64,000 nucleotides of DNA from an uncultured Tropicimonas sp. (lineage in GTDB: Bacteria > Pseudomonadota > Alphaproteobacteria > Rhodobacterales > Rhodobacteraceae): positions 157,844 to 221,843 of the forward strand of contig CANMIP010000005.1 of NCBI GenBank assembly GCA_947497945.1. Direction: 5' to 3'. Position 1 is the first letter of the stretch. Every line of letters starts with the position of its first letter. Under the pieces are notes generated by a model. The model saw nothing but the letters and a program-made list of their open reading frames with translations. It was not told where the DNA came from and ran no database searches. Both the position numbers and the translations under genes were made by a program. Shown here piece after piece: positions 35,733 to 45,613 of the stretch.

Positions 35733-37343
35733 TCACTGGCCCCAGTTCAGCCGGATATCATGCGTATAGCGGAATTCAGGCGGCAAGGTCGGGGCGGTGG
35801 CCTCGTCGATGGTCGCGTGGACGTTTACCGGCGGGGTCGTGGTTGCATCGCGGCCGAAGAGGAAGCTCTGTTCTGAGACCAGGACGCGATAGGCCTTGTT
35901 GAGTTGGAGCGCACGGTCGCGCGAGGGCGTGATCAGCTCGTAGACGCTCTTGCCCGCCATCGCGTCCGTATCGACGGTGCCGTCCGCCTTGAACCAGCGG
36001 TCGCGCATCTCGGTGTTGGAGCGGAACTCGTCGCCGCCGCCCGCGCGCTGCAGATAGAGCGCGATCTCGCCCATCTCCTCGCCAAGATTGGGCACGTCCG
36101 TCTGGCTCTTGAGGTCGATATAGCCCCAGCCGGCCGCGCCGGTCATCTTGCGCGGGAAGGCCCAGCTCTGGTCGATATTGGCGCCGGCGGAGGTGTGGCA
36201 GCCACGACAGAAGAAGGTCTCCTCGTTGGTCTGGCGGCGCAGGGTGCCGTCTGAATCTTCGATCCACGCGAGCAGGGTCCAGCCCATGCCGTTATCCATG
36301 CCGCGGTCGCGCAGGTCGATATAGCGGGGCAGGTTTTCATCCAGCTTCTCCTGGATCTCGTTGCCATAGCGCGAGGCGAGCTGCGCGATGGAGAGCTGGC
36401 GCGACTTGACCATGTAGCGCAGCTCCTTCATGCGCCGCGCGGTCTTGATCGAACCGTCCGCGTTGATGCCGACATAGCGGACCGAATGCAGGAAATCCGT
36501 GCGCTCGGGATAGCTCATGCGGATAACAGGCTCGTCCGAAGCGGCGCCGAGATAGGTCTCGCGGCGGTCCATTTCGGTGGCAAGGCCAAGCGTCCCGTCG
36601 CCATCGATATCGACGCCGATCACGGTCTCGTCGACAGGCGGCAGCGAGACCCGGTCGAGATCCTGGAAGGCCATCTCGACCAGCGCGAGATTGGCGAAAT
36701 AGACGTCGCGGCTCTCAATGCCCTCGGCGGTGGTGTAGAAGCGGACCGGCAGGCGGATCAACACATCGTCGGTCGAGCCGTTGGTCGGCCAGAAGGTCGA
36801 GGGCTGCGGCTTGTAGTTGAAGGCGACCCACCAGGAGCCGTCCTTCGCCAACCCGTCTTCGTCAAAAGCCTCCGACATGTGTTCGAACCCGGTGAGGTCC
36901 GGGATCCAGCCTTCGAACCCGGCGGCATCGAGGCGGCCGGTGAGGTCGGAGTAATTGTCCTGCTCGATCCAGTCGAGGATCTCCTCATCCGAGATCGCGG
37001 CGACCTCCGCGGAGCGGTCGATGAAGAGATTGACATGGTGGTTGGTCATGCCGTCTTCGGAGAAGGCATATTCGGATTGCAGGTCGCCATCCTGCATGAA
37101 GTTGGTCCGCGTCCTGTCCTCGTTGGACTGGTGGCAGACATAGCAGGGGTTATGCTTGCCCTCGATCTTGGTGTAGCACATCGCCGGGATCGGGGCTTCC
37201 GGGTTGTAGATCCGGCGCGCCTCGGCCATCGCCTGCGATGTCGGGCGCAGCTCCATCATCTCCTTGTCGTTCAGGGTCGAGAGATCGGCGGCGCTTGCGG
37301 CGAGCGGCGAGACCGTCAGGGCGAGAATGGCGAGGCGGTTCAT
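35733..37343 (-). CDS. Secreted protein with two c-type heme motifs
   Basis: A 536-residue exported protein with a signal peptide (MNRLAILALTVSPLAASA) and two CxxCH motifs: CYVCH at 67-71, followed by an acidic region, and CRGCH at 379-383. The middle contains VGVDIDGDGTLGLATEM, an EF-hand-like acidic loop that may bind calcium. The C-terminus ends EFRYTHDIRLNWGQ. It probably holds two covalent hemes in the periplasm, but I do not recognise the enzyme family. Its gene follows the PhoX-like gene, 76 bp downstream, with a hairpin between them. An upstream in-frame start would add 43 residues with no signal peptide. Confidence 0.75.
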   Translation of the reverse strand: MNRLAILALTVSPLAASAADLSTLNDKEMMELRPTSQAMAEARRIYNPEAPIPAMCYTKIEGKHNPCYVCHQSNEDRTRTNFMQDGDLQSEYAFSEDGMTNHHVNLFIDRSAEVAAISDEEILDWIEQDNYSDLTGRLDAAGFEGWIPDLTGFEHMSEAFDEDGLAKDGSWWVAFNYKPQPSTFWPTNGSTDDVLIRLPVRFYTTAEGIESRDVYFANLALVEMAFQDLDRVSLPPVDETVIGVDIDGDGTLGLATEMDRRETYLGAASDEPVIRMSYPERTDFLHSVRYVGINADGSIKTARRMKELRYMVKSRQLSIAQLASRYGNEIQEKLDENLPRYIDLRDRGMDNGMGWTLLAWIEDSDGTLRRQTNEETFFCRGCHTSAGANIDQSWAFPRKMTGAAGWGYIDLKSQTDVPNLGEEMGEIALYLQRAGGGDEFRSNTEMRDRWFKADGTVDTDAMAGKSVYELITPSRDRALQLNKAYRVLVSEQSFLFGRDATTTPPVNVHATIDEATAPTLPPEFRYTHDIRLNWGQ

Positions 37344-37367
37344 GTCGTCTTGTGCTCCTTGAAGAGG

Positions 37368-37389
37368 AAAAGGCCAGGTTTCCCCGGCC
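37368..37389 (-). terminator. Intercistronic hairpin between the PhoX-like and di-heme genes
   Basis: On the minus strand ggccggg/cctggcc pairs around a 4-nt loop with one mismatch and is followed by ttttcctctt. It lies 30 bp after the PhoX-like stop and could partly terminate, lowering expression of the downstream gene. Confidence 0.5.
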
Positions 37390-37419
37390 CCCTTTGTTTT
37401 CAACCCTTTGGTGGGAGAG

Positions 37420-38967
37420 TTACTTCTTCCACAGCCACATGGCGTTGTTCTCGTGCTTGCCGGTGTCCTCACCGATCAGCACGTCGCCATTGGCCAGCAC
37501 GACGAGGTTGTCCGGGTTGGACACGGCGTCCAGCGCACAGGCATTGGCTTCGGCGTTCTTGTCATAGGCGCCGCCGGCAACGACCGGGACCATCGTGGTG
37601 ACGTCGTAATCGGCTTCCAGCGGCATCTCGTAGACGACCCCACATTTGATCTCGGAGACCTGGATGTCACCCTCGGCGTCGGACATGCCCTTGGCCACTT
37701 CCGACATCGCCATGTACATGAACGGAACCGAGCCGTCCTTGGCCGCTTCGTAATTGATGTTCACGCCTTCCATCTTGCGGAATTCGGCGGTCGCTCCCTT
37801 GGCGCTCGCGGCCTTGCGGCTTTCGAGGAAGGCAACACGGTTGTCGGCGGCATCGCCGGCAGCCCAGGCCGCAACCTCTTCATCGGAGATGTAGGAGGTT
37901 GCGTCGGGTTTGTAGTCGTCCTTGGTGATGCCGTCATATTCGGCGATCCAGCCTTCGATCTCGGCATTGTTGCCGGAGGCCAGCTCGATCCATTCGACGT
38001 CGAAGCCGGTGGTGGCGGCGTCGGCGCCTGACTCACCCTGCTGGGTCATCTTGGCGGCATAGAGCGTGCCGGACGAGAGATCGCCGGCGGTTTCGGCGAT
38101 GAACTTGTAGAAGACGACATCGGTGCCGTCATCGGACAGGTACACTGTCCTGTCGTCGGGCATGACGACCGAGTTCTCGTGGCTGTAGCGGCCGAGGGCG
38201 AATTGCTTGACCGGGGTGGCGGTGCCGGCCGGGTCGGTGATCTCGACGATGTAGCCGTAGCGGTAGGGGTTCGGCCAGGTGCCGACATAGGAGGCGAGCG
38301 CCTCGACGCCGTCGATATACTTGTACTCGGCGTTGTTCCAATCGGCGGTGTCGTCGAAATAGAGCTCTTCCGAGGTCAGCGGCGTGGACCAGGGCGACAG
38401 CGTGCCGAAACAGTTCACCCATGTGCCCTGGACGGCGGAGAAATCGATCATCTCGGCGTCGCTCTCGTCAACCGAGTAGGCGCCGTCCGCGGCGCGCATC
38501 AGCTTGACGCGGGACATGCCGCCCGGACGGTCTTCCCAGTTGGTGAAGAGGTAGCCTTCGTTGTCCCCGGTGGCGACATAGGCGTTGAAGTCGGGGTCGT
38601 TGGAGACCTTGATCTCGCCGCCAGCGCCGACAATATGGCCGATCTTGCCGAAATCGCCCTGCTGGACCAGCGTCTGGTAGTCGCCCATGGAGGATTTCAC
38701 GACCAGCATGTCGTCGCCTTCCGGAACGGCCAACTCGCCGCCGTCGTAATTGACGTTGGAGATGACGCCGACGGTCGCCTTGGCGAAGGCGGTGCCGATA
38801 TCGTCGGAGGGGTGCTGGACGTTGAAGAACAGGTCCTCACCCTGGACGAACATGCCGGTGATCTCGCCGCCGACGGGGACGGTGACAACGCGGGTCAGGC
38901 TGTCGGCGAAGGCCGGGGCGGTCAGGGCGCTCGTCAGGAGAAGAGCGGAGGCAAGGGACTTTTTCAT
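37420..38967 (-). CDS. PhoX-like (DUF839) secreted protein, putative alkaline phosphatase
   Basis: A 515-residue exported protein of the DUF839/PhoX beta-propeller family, in which characterised PhoX enzymes are Ca2+/Fe3+-dependent alkaline phosphatases. Typical features are NCFGTLSPWSTPLTSEE (with the metal-binding Cys-Phe and Glu region), GYIVEITDP, KQFALGRYSHENSVVMPDDRTVYLSDDGTDVVFYKF, and NPDNLVVLANGDVLIGED near the end. Unlike the Tat-exported PhoX prototype, the N-terminus (MKKSLASALLLTSALTAPAFA) is a Sec-type signal without twin arginines. Phosphatase activity is therefore not certain. It is the first gene of an operon with the di-CxxCH protein. Confidence 0.82.
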   Translation of the reverse strand: MKKSLASALLLTSALTAPAFADSLTRVVTVPVGGEITGMFVQGEDLFFNVQHPSDDIGTAFAKATVGVISNVNYDGGELAVPEGDDMLVVKSSMGDYQTLVQQGDFGKIGHIVGAGGEIKVSNDPDFNAYVATGDNEGYLFTNWEDRPGGMSRVKLMRAADGAYSVDESDAEMIDFSAVQGTWVNCFGTLSPWSTPLTSEELYFDDTADWNNAEYKYIDGVEALASYVGTWPNPYRYGYIVEITDPAGTATPVKQFALGRYSHENSVVMPDDRTVYLSDDGTDVVFYKFIAETAGDLSSGTLYAAKMTQQGESGADAATTGFDVEWIELASGNNAEIEGWIAEYDGITKDDYKPDATSYISDEEVAAWAAGDAADNRVAFLESRKAASAKGATAEFRKMEGVNINYEAAKDGSVPFMYMAMSEVAKGMSDAEGDIQVSEIKCGVVYEMPLEADYDVTTMVPVVAGGAYDKNAEANACALDAVSNPDNLVVLANGDVLIGEDTGKHENNAMWLWKK

Positions 38968-39118
38968 GGTCTCTCCGTTGGCTTGAGCGGGTGGCCTTAT
39001 TGCCACCCTTTCGTGCTGGCGCCCTTTCAGCAGAGAAACGATACGGATTTGTGACAGTCTGGCTCCCGGACGTGGTTATCCACAGCTGAGTTGCCGATTT
39101 CGTTGGAGAAGTTCAGGT

Positions 39119-39766
39119 CTATCGCGCAACGCGCAACGTCAGGTTGATGCGACCACCGTCGGGCAGCAGCTGCGAGGAGCCGGCGCGAATCCGGTCGATT
39201 CCGTGAAAGACCAGGCGCGCGGGCCCGCCCATCACCAGCGCGTCCCCGGATTTCAGCCAGACGGATTCGGTCTTGCCGCCGCGCGTCAGGTTGCCGATGC
39301 GGAAGAGCGCGTCGTCGCCCAGCGAGATCGAGACGACGGGTTGGTCGAGATCGGCTTCATCACGGTCCTGGTGCATGCCCATGCGCGCATCGGGGTCGTA
39401 GAAGTTGACGAGGCAGGAATCCGGCTCCCGCGCATCGGGGGCCACGCGGGTCCAGACAGCGAGGATCGAATCGGGTATCCGCGGCCAGCCCTGCCCATCC
39501 GGGTGATGGTCCTGGTAACGATAGCCCTTTCGGTCGCTGATCCAGCCCACCGCGCCGGCCGAGGTCATGCGGACCGACATCTGCTGTCCGCGTGACGTAA
39601 CGGGACGGAAAAACGGTGCGGCACGGGCGACCTCGCGCAGGTCCTCCAGGATTTGCACCTGTTCGGGGCGATTCAGCAATCCCTGGAACAAGGTGACGCC
39701 GCGAATCGTCATTGTTGGCGTCAGTTCCGATTTCTTCACCATTTTTGCCTCATATCGGCGGCGCAT
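39119..39766 (-). CDS. alkB: AlkB-like 2-oxoglutarate/Fe(II) dioxygenase, DNA repair
   Basis: A 215-residue oxidative demethylase of the AlkB family that repairs 1-methyladenine and 3-methylcytosine. The iron ligands are HQD in MGMHQDRDEAD and a distal His in ARLVFHGIDRI. The 2-oxoglutarate-binding Arg is in GGRINLTLRVAR. PVVSISLGDDALFRIGNLTRGGK is family-typical. The likely start is either this ATG or the one 8 codons later (MVKKSEL). It is divergent from dnaK and overlaps the dnaK promoter region. Confidence 0.93.
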   Translation of the reverse strand: MRRRYEAKMVKKSELTPTMTIRGVTLFQGLLNRPEQVQILEDLREVARAAPFFRPVTSRGQQMSVRMTSAGAVGWISDRKGYRYQDHHPDGQGWPRIPDSILAVWTRVAPDAREPDSCLVNFYDPDARMGMHQDRDEADLDQPVVSISLGDDALFRIGNLTRGGKTESVWLKSGDALVMGGPARLVFHGIDRIRAGSSQLLPDGGRINLTLRVAR

Positions 39767-39771
39767 CGCGG

Positions 39772-39801
39772 CTTGCAGGGGGTGGTTTGCACTCCTATAT
39801 A
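39772..39801 (+). promoter_or_regulatory. Likely promoter of dnaK
   Basis: ttgcag and tatata are separated by 17 nt, a good sigma-70 arrangement. The same stretch reads cttgca - 16 nt - cctatat, which also resembles an alphaproteobacterial RpoH (heat-shock) promoter. It lies about 110 bp upstream of the dnaK ATG. No CIRCE element was found. Confidence 0.5.
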
Positions 39802-39909
39802 CCCCGGGATGCTCGGCAGGGGAGCCACCCTGCTGGTTAATATGGGATTGGGGCTCGGGAGCCTGACAGGGCCCGCGCCCCGCAACATCGCCAAGAGAGG
39901 TACTTTTAC

Positions 39910-41823
39910 ATGGCCAAAGTCATCGGTATCGACCTCGGTACGACGAACAGCTGCGTCGCCATCATGGATGGGTCGCAGCCCCGCGTGATCGAGAATGCCG
40001 AAGGTGCACGCACGACCCCGTCGATCGTCGCCTTTACTGAGAATGAACGGCTCGTGGGCCAGCCCGCCAAACGGCAGGCCGTCACGAACCCCGAGAACAC
40101 CATCTTCGCCGTCAAGCGCCTGATCGGCCGCCGCGAGGATGACCCGGCGGTCGCGAAGGACCGCAAGATCGTCCCCTTCGAGATCGTGGACGGTGGCAAT
40201 GGCGACGCCTGGGTTCAGGCGCGCGGTGAGAAATACTCGCCCTCCCAGATCTCGGCCTTCATCCTGCAAAAGATGAAAGAGACCGCCGAATCCTATCTCG
40301 GTGAGGATGTCACGCAGGCCGTCATCACGGTTCCCGCCTATTTCAACGACGCCCAGCGTCAGGCCACGAAAGACGCCGGCAAGATCGCCGGTCTTGAAGT
40401 GCTGCGCATCATCAACGAGCCGACCGCGGCTGCGTTGGCGTATGGTCTCGACAAGGAAGAGACCAAGACGATCGTGGTCTATGACCTCGGCGGCGGTACC
40501 TTCGACGTCACGATCCTCGAGATCGACGAGGGCCTGTTTGAAGTGAAATCCACCAACGGCGACACGTTCCTTGGTGGCGAAGACTTCGACATGCGGATCG
40601 TCCAGTACCTGGCCGACGAGTTCAAGAAAGAGCACGGCATCGATCTGTCGAAAGACAAGATGGCCCTGCAGCGTCTGAAGGAAGCCGCTGAAAAGGCGAA
40701 GATCGAGCTGTCCTCGAGCCAGCAGACCGAGATCAACCAGCCCTTCATCTCGATGGATCCGAATGGCGGCACGCCGCTGCACATGGTCATGAAGCTGACC
40801 CGTGCGAAGCTGGAAAGCCTCGTGGGCGACCTGATCAAGAAGTCGATCAAGCCCTGCCAGGCCGCGCTGAAGGATGCCGGCCTCTCCATCGACGAGATCG
40901 ACGAGATCGTTCTGGTCGGCGGCATGACCCGCATGCCGAAGGTCGTCGAGGAAGTGACCAAGTTCTTCGGCAAGGAGCCGCACAAGGGTGTGAACCCGGA
41001 CGAGGTCGTTGCCTCTGGTGCCGCCATCCAGGCCGGCGTGCTGCAGGGTGACGTGAAGGACGTGGTCCTGCTCGACGTGACCCCGCTGTCGCTCGGTATC
41101 GAGACGCTTGGCGGCGTCTTCACCCGCCTGATCGACCGCAACACCACGATCCCGACCAAGAAGAGCCAGATCTTCTCGACCGCCGAAGACAACCAGAACG
41201 CCGTGACGATCCGGGTGTTCCAGGGTGAGCGCGAGATGGCTGCGGACAACAAGATGCTCGGCCAGTTCAACCTGGAAGACATCCCGCCCGCGCCGCGCGG
41301 CCTGCCGCAGATCGAGGTGACCTTCGATATCGACGCCAACGGCATCGTGTCGGTTTCCGCCAAGGACAAGGGCACCGGCAAGGAGCAGGTCATCACCATC
41401 CAGGCTTCCGGCGGTCTCAACGACGACGAGATCGACCAGATGGTCAAGGACGCTGAGGCCAATGCCGAGGCGGACAAGGAGAGGAAAGAGCTGGTCGAGG
41501 CGAAGAACCAGGGCGAAAGCCTGCTGCACTCGACCAAGAAGTCGCTCTCCGATCACTCCGACAAGGTGGACCCGTCCACTGTCGAGGCGATCGAACTGGC
41601 GATGGGTCCGCTCGAAGAGGCGCTGGAGAGCGAGGATCTTGGCAAGATCAAGTCCGGCATCCAGAACCTGACCGAAGCCGCGATGAAGCTCGGCGAAGCC
41701 ATCTACAAGGCCGAGCAGGAGAAGGCTGGCGAAGCCGCGCCCGAGGGCGAGGACGAGCCGAGCAGTGTCGACGAAGACATTGTGGATGCCGACTTCGAGG
41801 ATCTCGGCGACGAGAAGCGCTGA
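39910..41823 (+). CDS. dnaK: Molecular chaperone DnaK (Hsp70)
   Basis: A 637-residue Hsp70. The nucleotide-binding domain (about 1-380) carries [28 protein letters not shown] and [10 protein letters not shown]. It is followed by the interdomain linker [19 protein letters not shown], a substrate-binding beta domain and an alpha lid (about 505-600). The acidic tail ends [12 protein letters not shown]. It refolds proteins with DnaJ and GrpE. The ATG has agagg upstream. dnaJ lies 74 bp downstream, after a strong hairpin. Confidence 0.99.
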   Translation: MAKVIGIDLGTTNSCVAIMDGSQPRVIENAEGARTTPSIVAFTENERLVGQPAKRQAVTNPENTIFAVKRLIGRREDDPAVAKDRKIVPFEIVDGGNGDAWVQARGEKYSPSQISAFILQKMKETAESYLGEDVTQAVITVPAYFNDAQRQATKDAGKIAGLEVLRIINEPTAAALAYGLDKEETKTIVVYDLGGGTFDVTILEIDEGLFEVKSTNGDTFLGGEDFDMRIVQYLADEFKKEHGIDLSKDKMALQRLKEAAEKAKIELSSSQQTEINQPFISMDPNGGTPLHMVMKLTRAKLESLVGDLIKKSIKPCQAALKDAGLSIDEIDEIVLVGGMTRMPKVVEEVTKFFGKEPHKGVNPDEVVASGAAIQAGVLQGDVKDVVLLDVTPLSLGIETLGGVFTRLIDRNTTIPTKKSQIFSTAEDNQNAVTIRVFQGEREMAADNKMLGQFNLEDIPPAPRGLPQIEVTFDIDANGIVSVSAKDKGTGKEQVITIQASGGLNDDEIDQMVKDAEANAEADKERKELVEAKNQGESLLHSTKKSLSDHSDKVDPSTVEAIELAMGPLEEALESEDLGKIKSGIQNLTEAAMKLGEAIYKAEQEKAGEAAPEGEDEPSSVDEDIVDADFEDLGDEKR

Positions 41824-41842
41824 GCGCGTTGAAACTCCGGCG

Positions 41843-41876
41843 AGCCGGCCCGGGACACCCCGGGCCGGCTTCCGCT
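41843..41876 (+). terminator. Strong hairpin between dnaK and dnaJ
   Basis: A perfect 12-bp GC-rich stem (agccggcccggg / cccgggccggct) with loop acac, followed by tccgcttt. It lies 20 bp past dnaK and can reduce read-through into dnaJ, giving more DnaK than DnaJ. Confidence 0.75.
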
Positions 41877-41897
41877 TTGGAGGCAAGAGGATAACCG

Positions 41898-43049
41898 ATG
41901 GCAAAACGTGACTATTACGAGGTGCTGGGCGTCGCGCGTGGAGCCTCGGAGGCGGAACTCAAGAAAGCCTATCGCCGCAAGGCGCGCGAACTGCACCCCG
42001 ACAGCAATTCGGACAATCCGGATGCCGAGGCACAGTTCAAGGAAGTGAACGAGGCTTATGAGATCCTGAAGGATGCCGAGAAGAAGGCGGCCTATGACCG
42101 CTTCGGCCACGCCGCTTTCGAAGGTGGCATGGGCGGTGGCGGCGGCCAGCGCGGCGCCGGCTTCCATGGTCAGGGCGATTTCGCCTCTGCCTTCTCGGAT
42201 GTTTTCGATGATCTCTTCGGCGATTTCATGGGCGGGCAGCGCGGCGGCGGTCGTCAACGCGCGGCACGCGGTTCCGACCTGCGTTACAATCTGCGCGTGA
42301 CGCTCGAGGAGGCCTTCAGCGGCGTCCAGAAGACGATCAACGTGCCGACTTCGGTCGCCTGCTCGGCCTGTTCGGGCACAGGCGCGGAGGGCGGCGCGGA
42401 ACCGATTACCTGTCCGACCTGTTCGGGTATGGGCAAGGTCCGCGCGCAGCAAGGTTTCTTCACCGTCGAACGGACTTGCCCGACCTGTAACGGCCTTGGT
42501 CAGAGCATCAAGAATCCCTGCCAGACCTGCCATGGCAATGGCCGGGTCGAGAAAGAGCGTTCGCTTTCGGTCAACATCCCTGCCGGGGTCGAGACCGGGA
42601 CGCGCATTCGCCTCGCCGGCGAGGGAGATGCGGGAACGCGCGGTGGACCTTCGGGCGATCTCTACATTTTTATCGAACTCGCCGAGCACGAGATCTTCAG
42701 TCGGGATGCGCAGCACCTCTTCTGTCAGGTCCCGGTTTCCGTGTCCTCGGCCGCGCTTGGCGGCGATATCGAGGTGCCGACCATAGATGGTGGCCGCAGC
42801 CGTGTGAAAGTTCCTGCCGGGTCGCAGACGGGCAAGCAGATGCGCCTGCGCGGCAAGGGGATGCCGGCGCTGCGCGGAGGCGGCCCTGGAGACATGTTCA
42901 TCGAACTCGTGGTCGAGACGCCTGTGAACCTGACCGCGCGGCAGAAGGAACTGTTGCGGGAGTTCGACGAACTCAGCGTCGAGAACAACCCGCGCTCGTC
43001 CAACTTCTTCTCCAAGGTGAAGGATTTCTGGGACGAGATGAAAGGCTGA
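41898..43049 (+). CDS. dnaJ: Molecular chaperone DnaJ (Hsp40)
   Basis: A 383-residue type I Hsp40 co-chaperone that stimulates DnaK ATPase. Its J domain has the HPD motif at 33-35. A Gly/Phe-rich region (about 77-125) follows, then four zinc repeats [24 protein letters not shown] and CQTCHGNG, and a C-terminal substrate-binding region. The ribosome site is gaggata before the ATG. Confidence 0.99.
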   Translation: MAKRDYYEVLGVARGASEAELKKAYRRKARELHPDSNSDNPDAEAQFKEVNEAYEILKDAEKKAAYDRFGHAAFEGGMGGGGGQRGAGFHGQGDFASAFSDVFDDLFGDFMGGQRGGGRQRAARGSDLRYNLRVTLEEAFSGVQKTINVPTSVACSACSGTGAEGGAEPITCPTCSGMGKVRAQQGFFTVERTCPTCNGLGQSIKNPCQTCHGNGRVEKERSLSVNIPAGVETGTRIRLAGEGDAGTRGGPSGDLYIFIELAEHEIFSRDAQHLFCQVPVSVSSAALGGDIEVPTIDGGRSRVKVPAGSQTGKQMRLRGKGMPALRGGGPGDMFIELVVETPVNLTARQKELLREFDELSVENNPRSSNFFSKVKDFWDEMKG

Positions 43050-43077
43050 TCGCCTTTCGCTCTTAACTCTAAATTCA

Positions 43078-43124
43078 AGGGCCTGCGCTTGGCTCTCCAC
43101 ATGAGACATGCGCAGGCCCTTTCT
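43078..43124 (+). terminator. Terminator-like inverted repeat after dnaJ, overlapping the proposed radC start
   Basis: A perfect 11-bp stem agggcctgcgc / gcgcaggccct encloses a 21-nt loop and is followed by ttctgact. It begins 28 bp after dnaJ. The loop contains the ATG proposed for radC, so either that start is wrong or the hairpin blocks radC translation. Confidence 0.6.
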
Positions 43125-43886
43125 GACTCGGCCTTGCCGATTTTCGCTCTGAAGGATGTTCTTCAGGTTCCGTGCCCGGTCCCCGCGCGTGACCGGGATC
43201 CGTCCTGTCTCCGCGATCACCGGCACCGGTTGAGGGCGCGTTTCACGGAGCGTGGCGTATCAGCCTTCCCGGATTACGAGTTGCTGGAACTCGTCCTGTT
43301 CCGGGCCATTCCCCGTCAGGACGTGAAACCGCTGGCCAATCGGCTCATGGAGAGCTTCGGAGATTTCAACGAGGTTGTATCGGCGCCCGAGGCGCGCCTG
43401 ATGGAAGTTGAGGGCGTCGGTCAGGCCGTCGTGCAGGAGCTCAAGATCGTGGAGGCCGCGGCGCACAGGATGGCGCGGGCCCGTATCCTGAACCGGCATG
43501 TCCTGTCCAATTGGGACGCTCTGCTCGACTATTGCCACACGACCATGGCGCATCAGGCCACAGAGCAGTTCCGTGTATTATTCCTCGATTGCAAGAACGC
43601 GCTCCTGGCGGATGAGGAACAGGCGCGCGGCACGGTGGATCATGTTCCAGTCTATCCCCGCGAAGTCGCCAAACGGGCGCTGGAGCTCAATGCGTCGGCG
43701 CTGATCCTAGTTCACAACCACCCGTCCGGAGACGCGTCCCCTTCGTCGGCGGATATCACCATGACACAGTCCATCTTGCAGGCCGCCGAGACGCTCGGCC
43801 TGACAGTACACGACCACCTGATCATCGGCCGGGAATGCGAGTTCAGCTTCCTGGCGGCCGGGCTCCTCGATCTGCCATCCGCGTGA
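43101..43886 (+). CDS. radC: RadC-family JAMM/MPN protein
   Basis: About 261 residues with the RadC layout. The N-terminal UPF0758 helix-hairpin-helix-like domain (FPDYELLELVLF and VEGVGQAVVQELK) precedes a C-terminal JAMM metalloprotease-like domain with HNHPSGDASPSSAD. Despite the name, a DNA-repair role is not established. The start is uncertain: the ATG at 43101 sits in the loop of a hairpin, and a TTG about 11 codons downstream is an alternative. Confidence 0.9.
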   Translation: MRHAQALSDSALPIFALKDVLQVPCPVPARDRDPSCLRDHRHRLRARFTERGVSAFPDYELLELVLFRAIPRQDVKPLANRLMESFGDFNEVVSAPEARLMEVEGVGQAVVQELKIVEAAAHRMARARILNRHVLSNWDALLDYCHTTMAHQATEQFRVLFLDCKNALLADEEQARGTVDHVPVYPREVAKRALELNASALILVHNHPSGDASPSSADITMTQSILQAAETLGLTVHDHLIIGRECEFSFLAAGLLDLPSA

Positions 43887-43928
43887 TCGATCCCGGGATG
43901 CAGGCGCCAGTCGCGCCACAGGGGGCAT

Positions 43929-45485
43929 CTAGCGCAGCCAGACCTCGACACGACGGTTGGTCTTGCGTCCCCGCTCATCGTCATCACATCCGAGCGGAAG
44001 CGCCTCGCCAAAGCCGACAGCGCTCAGGCCGAGCCTGCTCCAATCCGCGGTTGGCGCGGCCAATTTCAGCGCTTCTGCCACGGCCTCGGCGCGTTTTTGC
44101 GAGAGGACCTGGTTTGTTTCCGCCGGCCCAAGCCCGTCGGAGAAGCCGACAAGCTGGATCTCCCGATTGTCGTAGCTGCCAATCTCGATTTGTCGGGCAA
44201 GCCGGTCGAGATTGCCCTCGGACTGGGGGTCGAGCTGGGTCGATCCGTTCTGGAAGCGGAAGGTCGATGTCAGGCGCCGCGCACCGGTCATGGCCTCGAC
44301 CATCGCTTTCAGGTCATCCAGCTTCACCTCCTCGCCCGCCGCCGCGATGGCATTGGCAAGCCGCTCGCCTTGGGCGGCCAGCGGTATCTCGACGGCAACC
44401 TGGTCGACATAGCCTGCACGGCGGACAGCCATGCCGGCCGCCGGCGTGTTGAGCCATTCGAGAAACTCGCGCGCCAGCAATGGTAGCCGACGGGGCGGGA
44501 CATAGAGATAGAGGGGCAGGGGCAGCGGGTAGTCCTCGGCTTTCAGGGCCGCCCGCGAGACAGTGATCTGGCGCCCGCAACTTCCCGTCAGTTCCAGCGG
44601 CCGGGCATTGCCCATGTCGGAGAACCGCGCGAGGCCAAGCGCATCCGGGCTGCGGGCAACCGTGTCCACGAGGCCGGCTCCGGATTCGTGGCGCACCAGC
44701 CAACCCTGCCGCTCCCGGTCCTTCGAGGTTTCGAGTGGCGGCAAGACCTGCTCGACACTGCCGTCCGAGACCTGCTCATGCAGGTCGATCGGAGCGGGCG
44801 GGCCTCCCAGTTCGGACCAGTCGAGCAACGTTCCGGCGCGGATTGCCTCGAGTTGCTCGAGGCTGATCCGGCGGATCGGGTTGTGCGGCGAGACAACGGG
44901 GACAAGCGCATCAAGCGCAAGGATGCGCGCCCGGCGCGGCGCGGTCAGGTCCCCGAACCCGGCGCGTTTTCCTTCGTCGATTTCGGCAGCGGTGGCGATG
45001 CGGTTTGCCAGGGCGAGATCCGCCCGGTCGGCAATCAGGTCGGCAAGGCCCGTTGTCGAGTCGGTCAGGGAGAAATGGAAACGGCCAACGAGCCGGTCTT
45101 CGGTCGGGTCGACGAAATGGTAGCTGAATGTGTTTGCCCCGGTCTCCAGGCGTTTTGCCAGCAATGCGCTTCGGGCGGCGAAGGTTTCCAGCAGCGCCGG
45201 AAGCAGGATCTCTCCAAGGGTCGCCTCGCCCGACAAACGAATGTCTGCGACGGGGTGGACCAGGTCCGGACAGCCCGGCCCTTCGCAAAACACCCCCTCC
45301 GCATCGAGCGTGATGACGCCGAAATCGGTCCGCAGCCGGTAGAACTCGCCATCGAAGCCGAGCATGTCGCCTTCCAGGCTGATCGAGCCGTCACGGGAGG
45401 TGAGAAACGCATCCTGCGCCAATGCGGGAAGTGCCGCGAACGGGAGAAGCGCGAGAACCGCCGCGCGAAGTCTTGATAGTCCCAT
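43929..45485 (-). CDS. Phosphate-binding-protein-like domain fused to an OmpA C-terminal domain
   Basis: A 518-residue periplasmic protein with a signal peptide (MGLSRLRAAVLALLPFAALPALA). About residues 90-360 form a PstS-like substrate-binding fold, with SLEQLEAIRAGTLLDWSELGG and RHESGAGLVDTVARSPDALGL, which resembles solute-binding rather than a typical OmpA barrel. About residues 395-518 are an OmpA-like peptidoglycan-binding domain (FQNGSTQLDPQSEGNLDRLARQI, LVGFSDGLGPAETNQVLSQKRAEAVAEAL, GFGEALPLGCDDDERGRKTNRRVEVWL). It may anchor to the cell wall while sensing phosphate or another anion; this is inferred. The stop is 43 bp from the convergent radC. Confidence 0.86.
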   Translation of the reverse strand: MGLSRLRAAVLALLPFAALPALAQDAFLTSRDGSISLEGDMLGFDGEFYRLRTDFGVITLDAEGVFCEGPGCPDLVHPVADIRLSGEATLGEILLPALLETFAARSALLAKRLETGANTFSYHFVDPTEDRLVGRFHFSLTDSTTGLADLIADRADLALANRIATAAEIDEGKRAGFGDLTAPRRARILALDALVPVVSPHNPIRRISLEQLEAIRAGTLLDWSELGGPPAPIDLHEQVSDGSVEQVLPPLETSKDRERQGWLVRHESGAGLVDTVARSPDALGLARFSDMGNARPLELTGSCGRQITVSRAALKAEDYPLPLPLYLYVPPRRLPLLAREFLEWLNTPAAGMAVRRAGYVDQVAVEIPLAAQGERLANAIAAAGEEVKLDDLKAMVEAMTGARRLTSTFRFQNGSTQLDPQSEGNLDRLARQIEIGSYDNREIQLVGFSDGLGPAETNQVLSQKRAEAVAEALKLAAPTADWSRLGLSAVGFGEALPLGCDDDERGRKTNRRVEVWLR

Positions 45486-45613
45486 GGTGACGGATCGGCC
45501 TGCTTCTATTGGCGGGGATAGTCACGGTTCGGGGCAATCTGTTCAACACGCGATTTGACATGTGTTGCAAAGGGCACCCGTATGAGTCGGATTTGCATCG
45601 GTCGCCCGGGAGC

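Noticed and set aside
38179..39054. Plus-strand frame opposite the PhoX-like gene
   Set aside because: Antisense shadow; Val/Gly/Asp-rich low-complexity translation.
39767..39909. CIRCE heat-shock operator upstream of dnaK
   Set aside because: No TTAGCACTC-N9-GAGTGCTAA-like inverted repeat is present.
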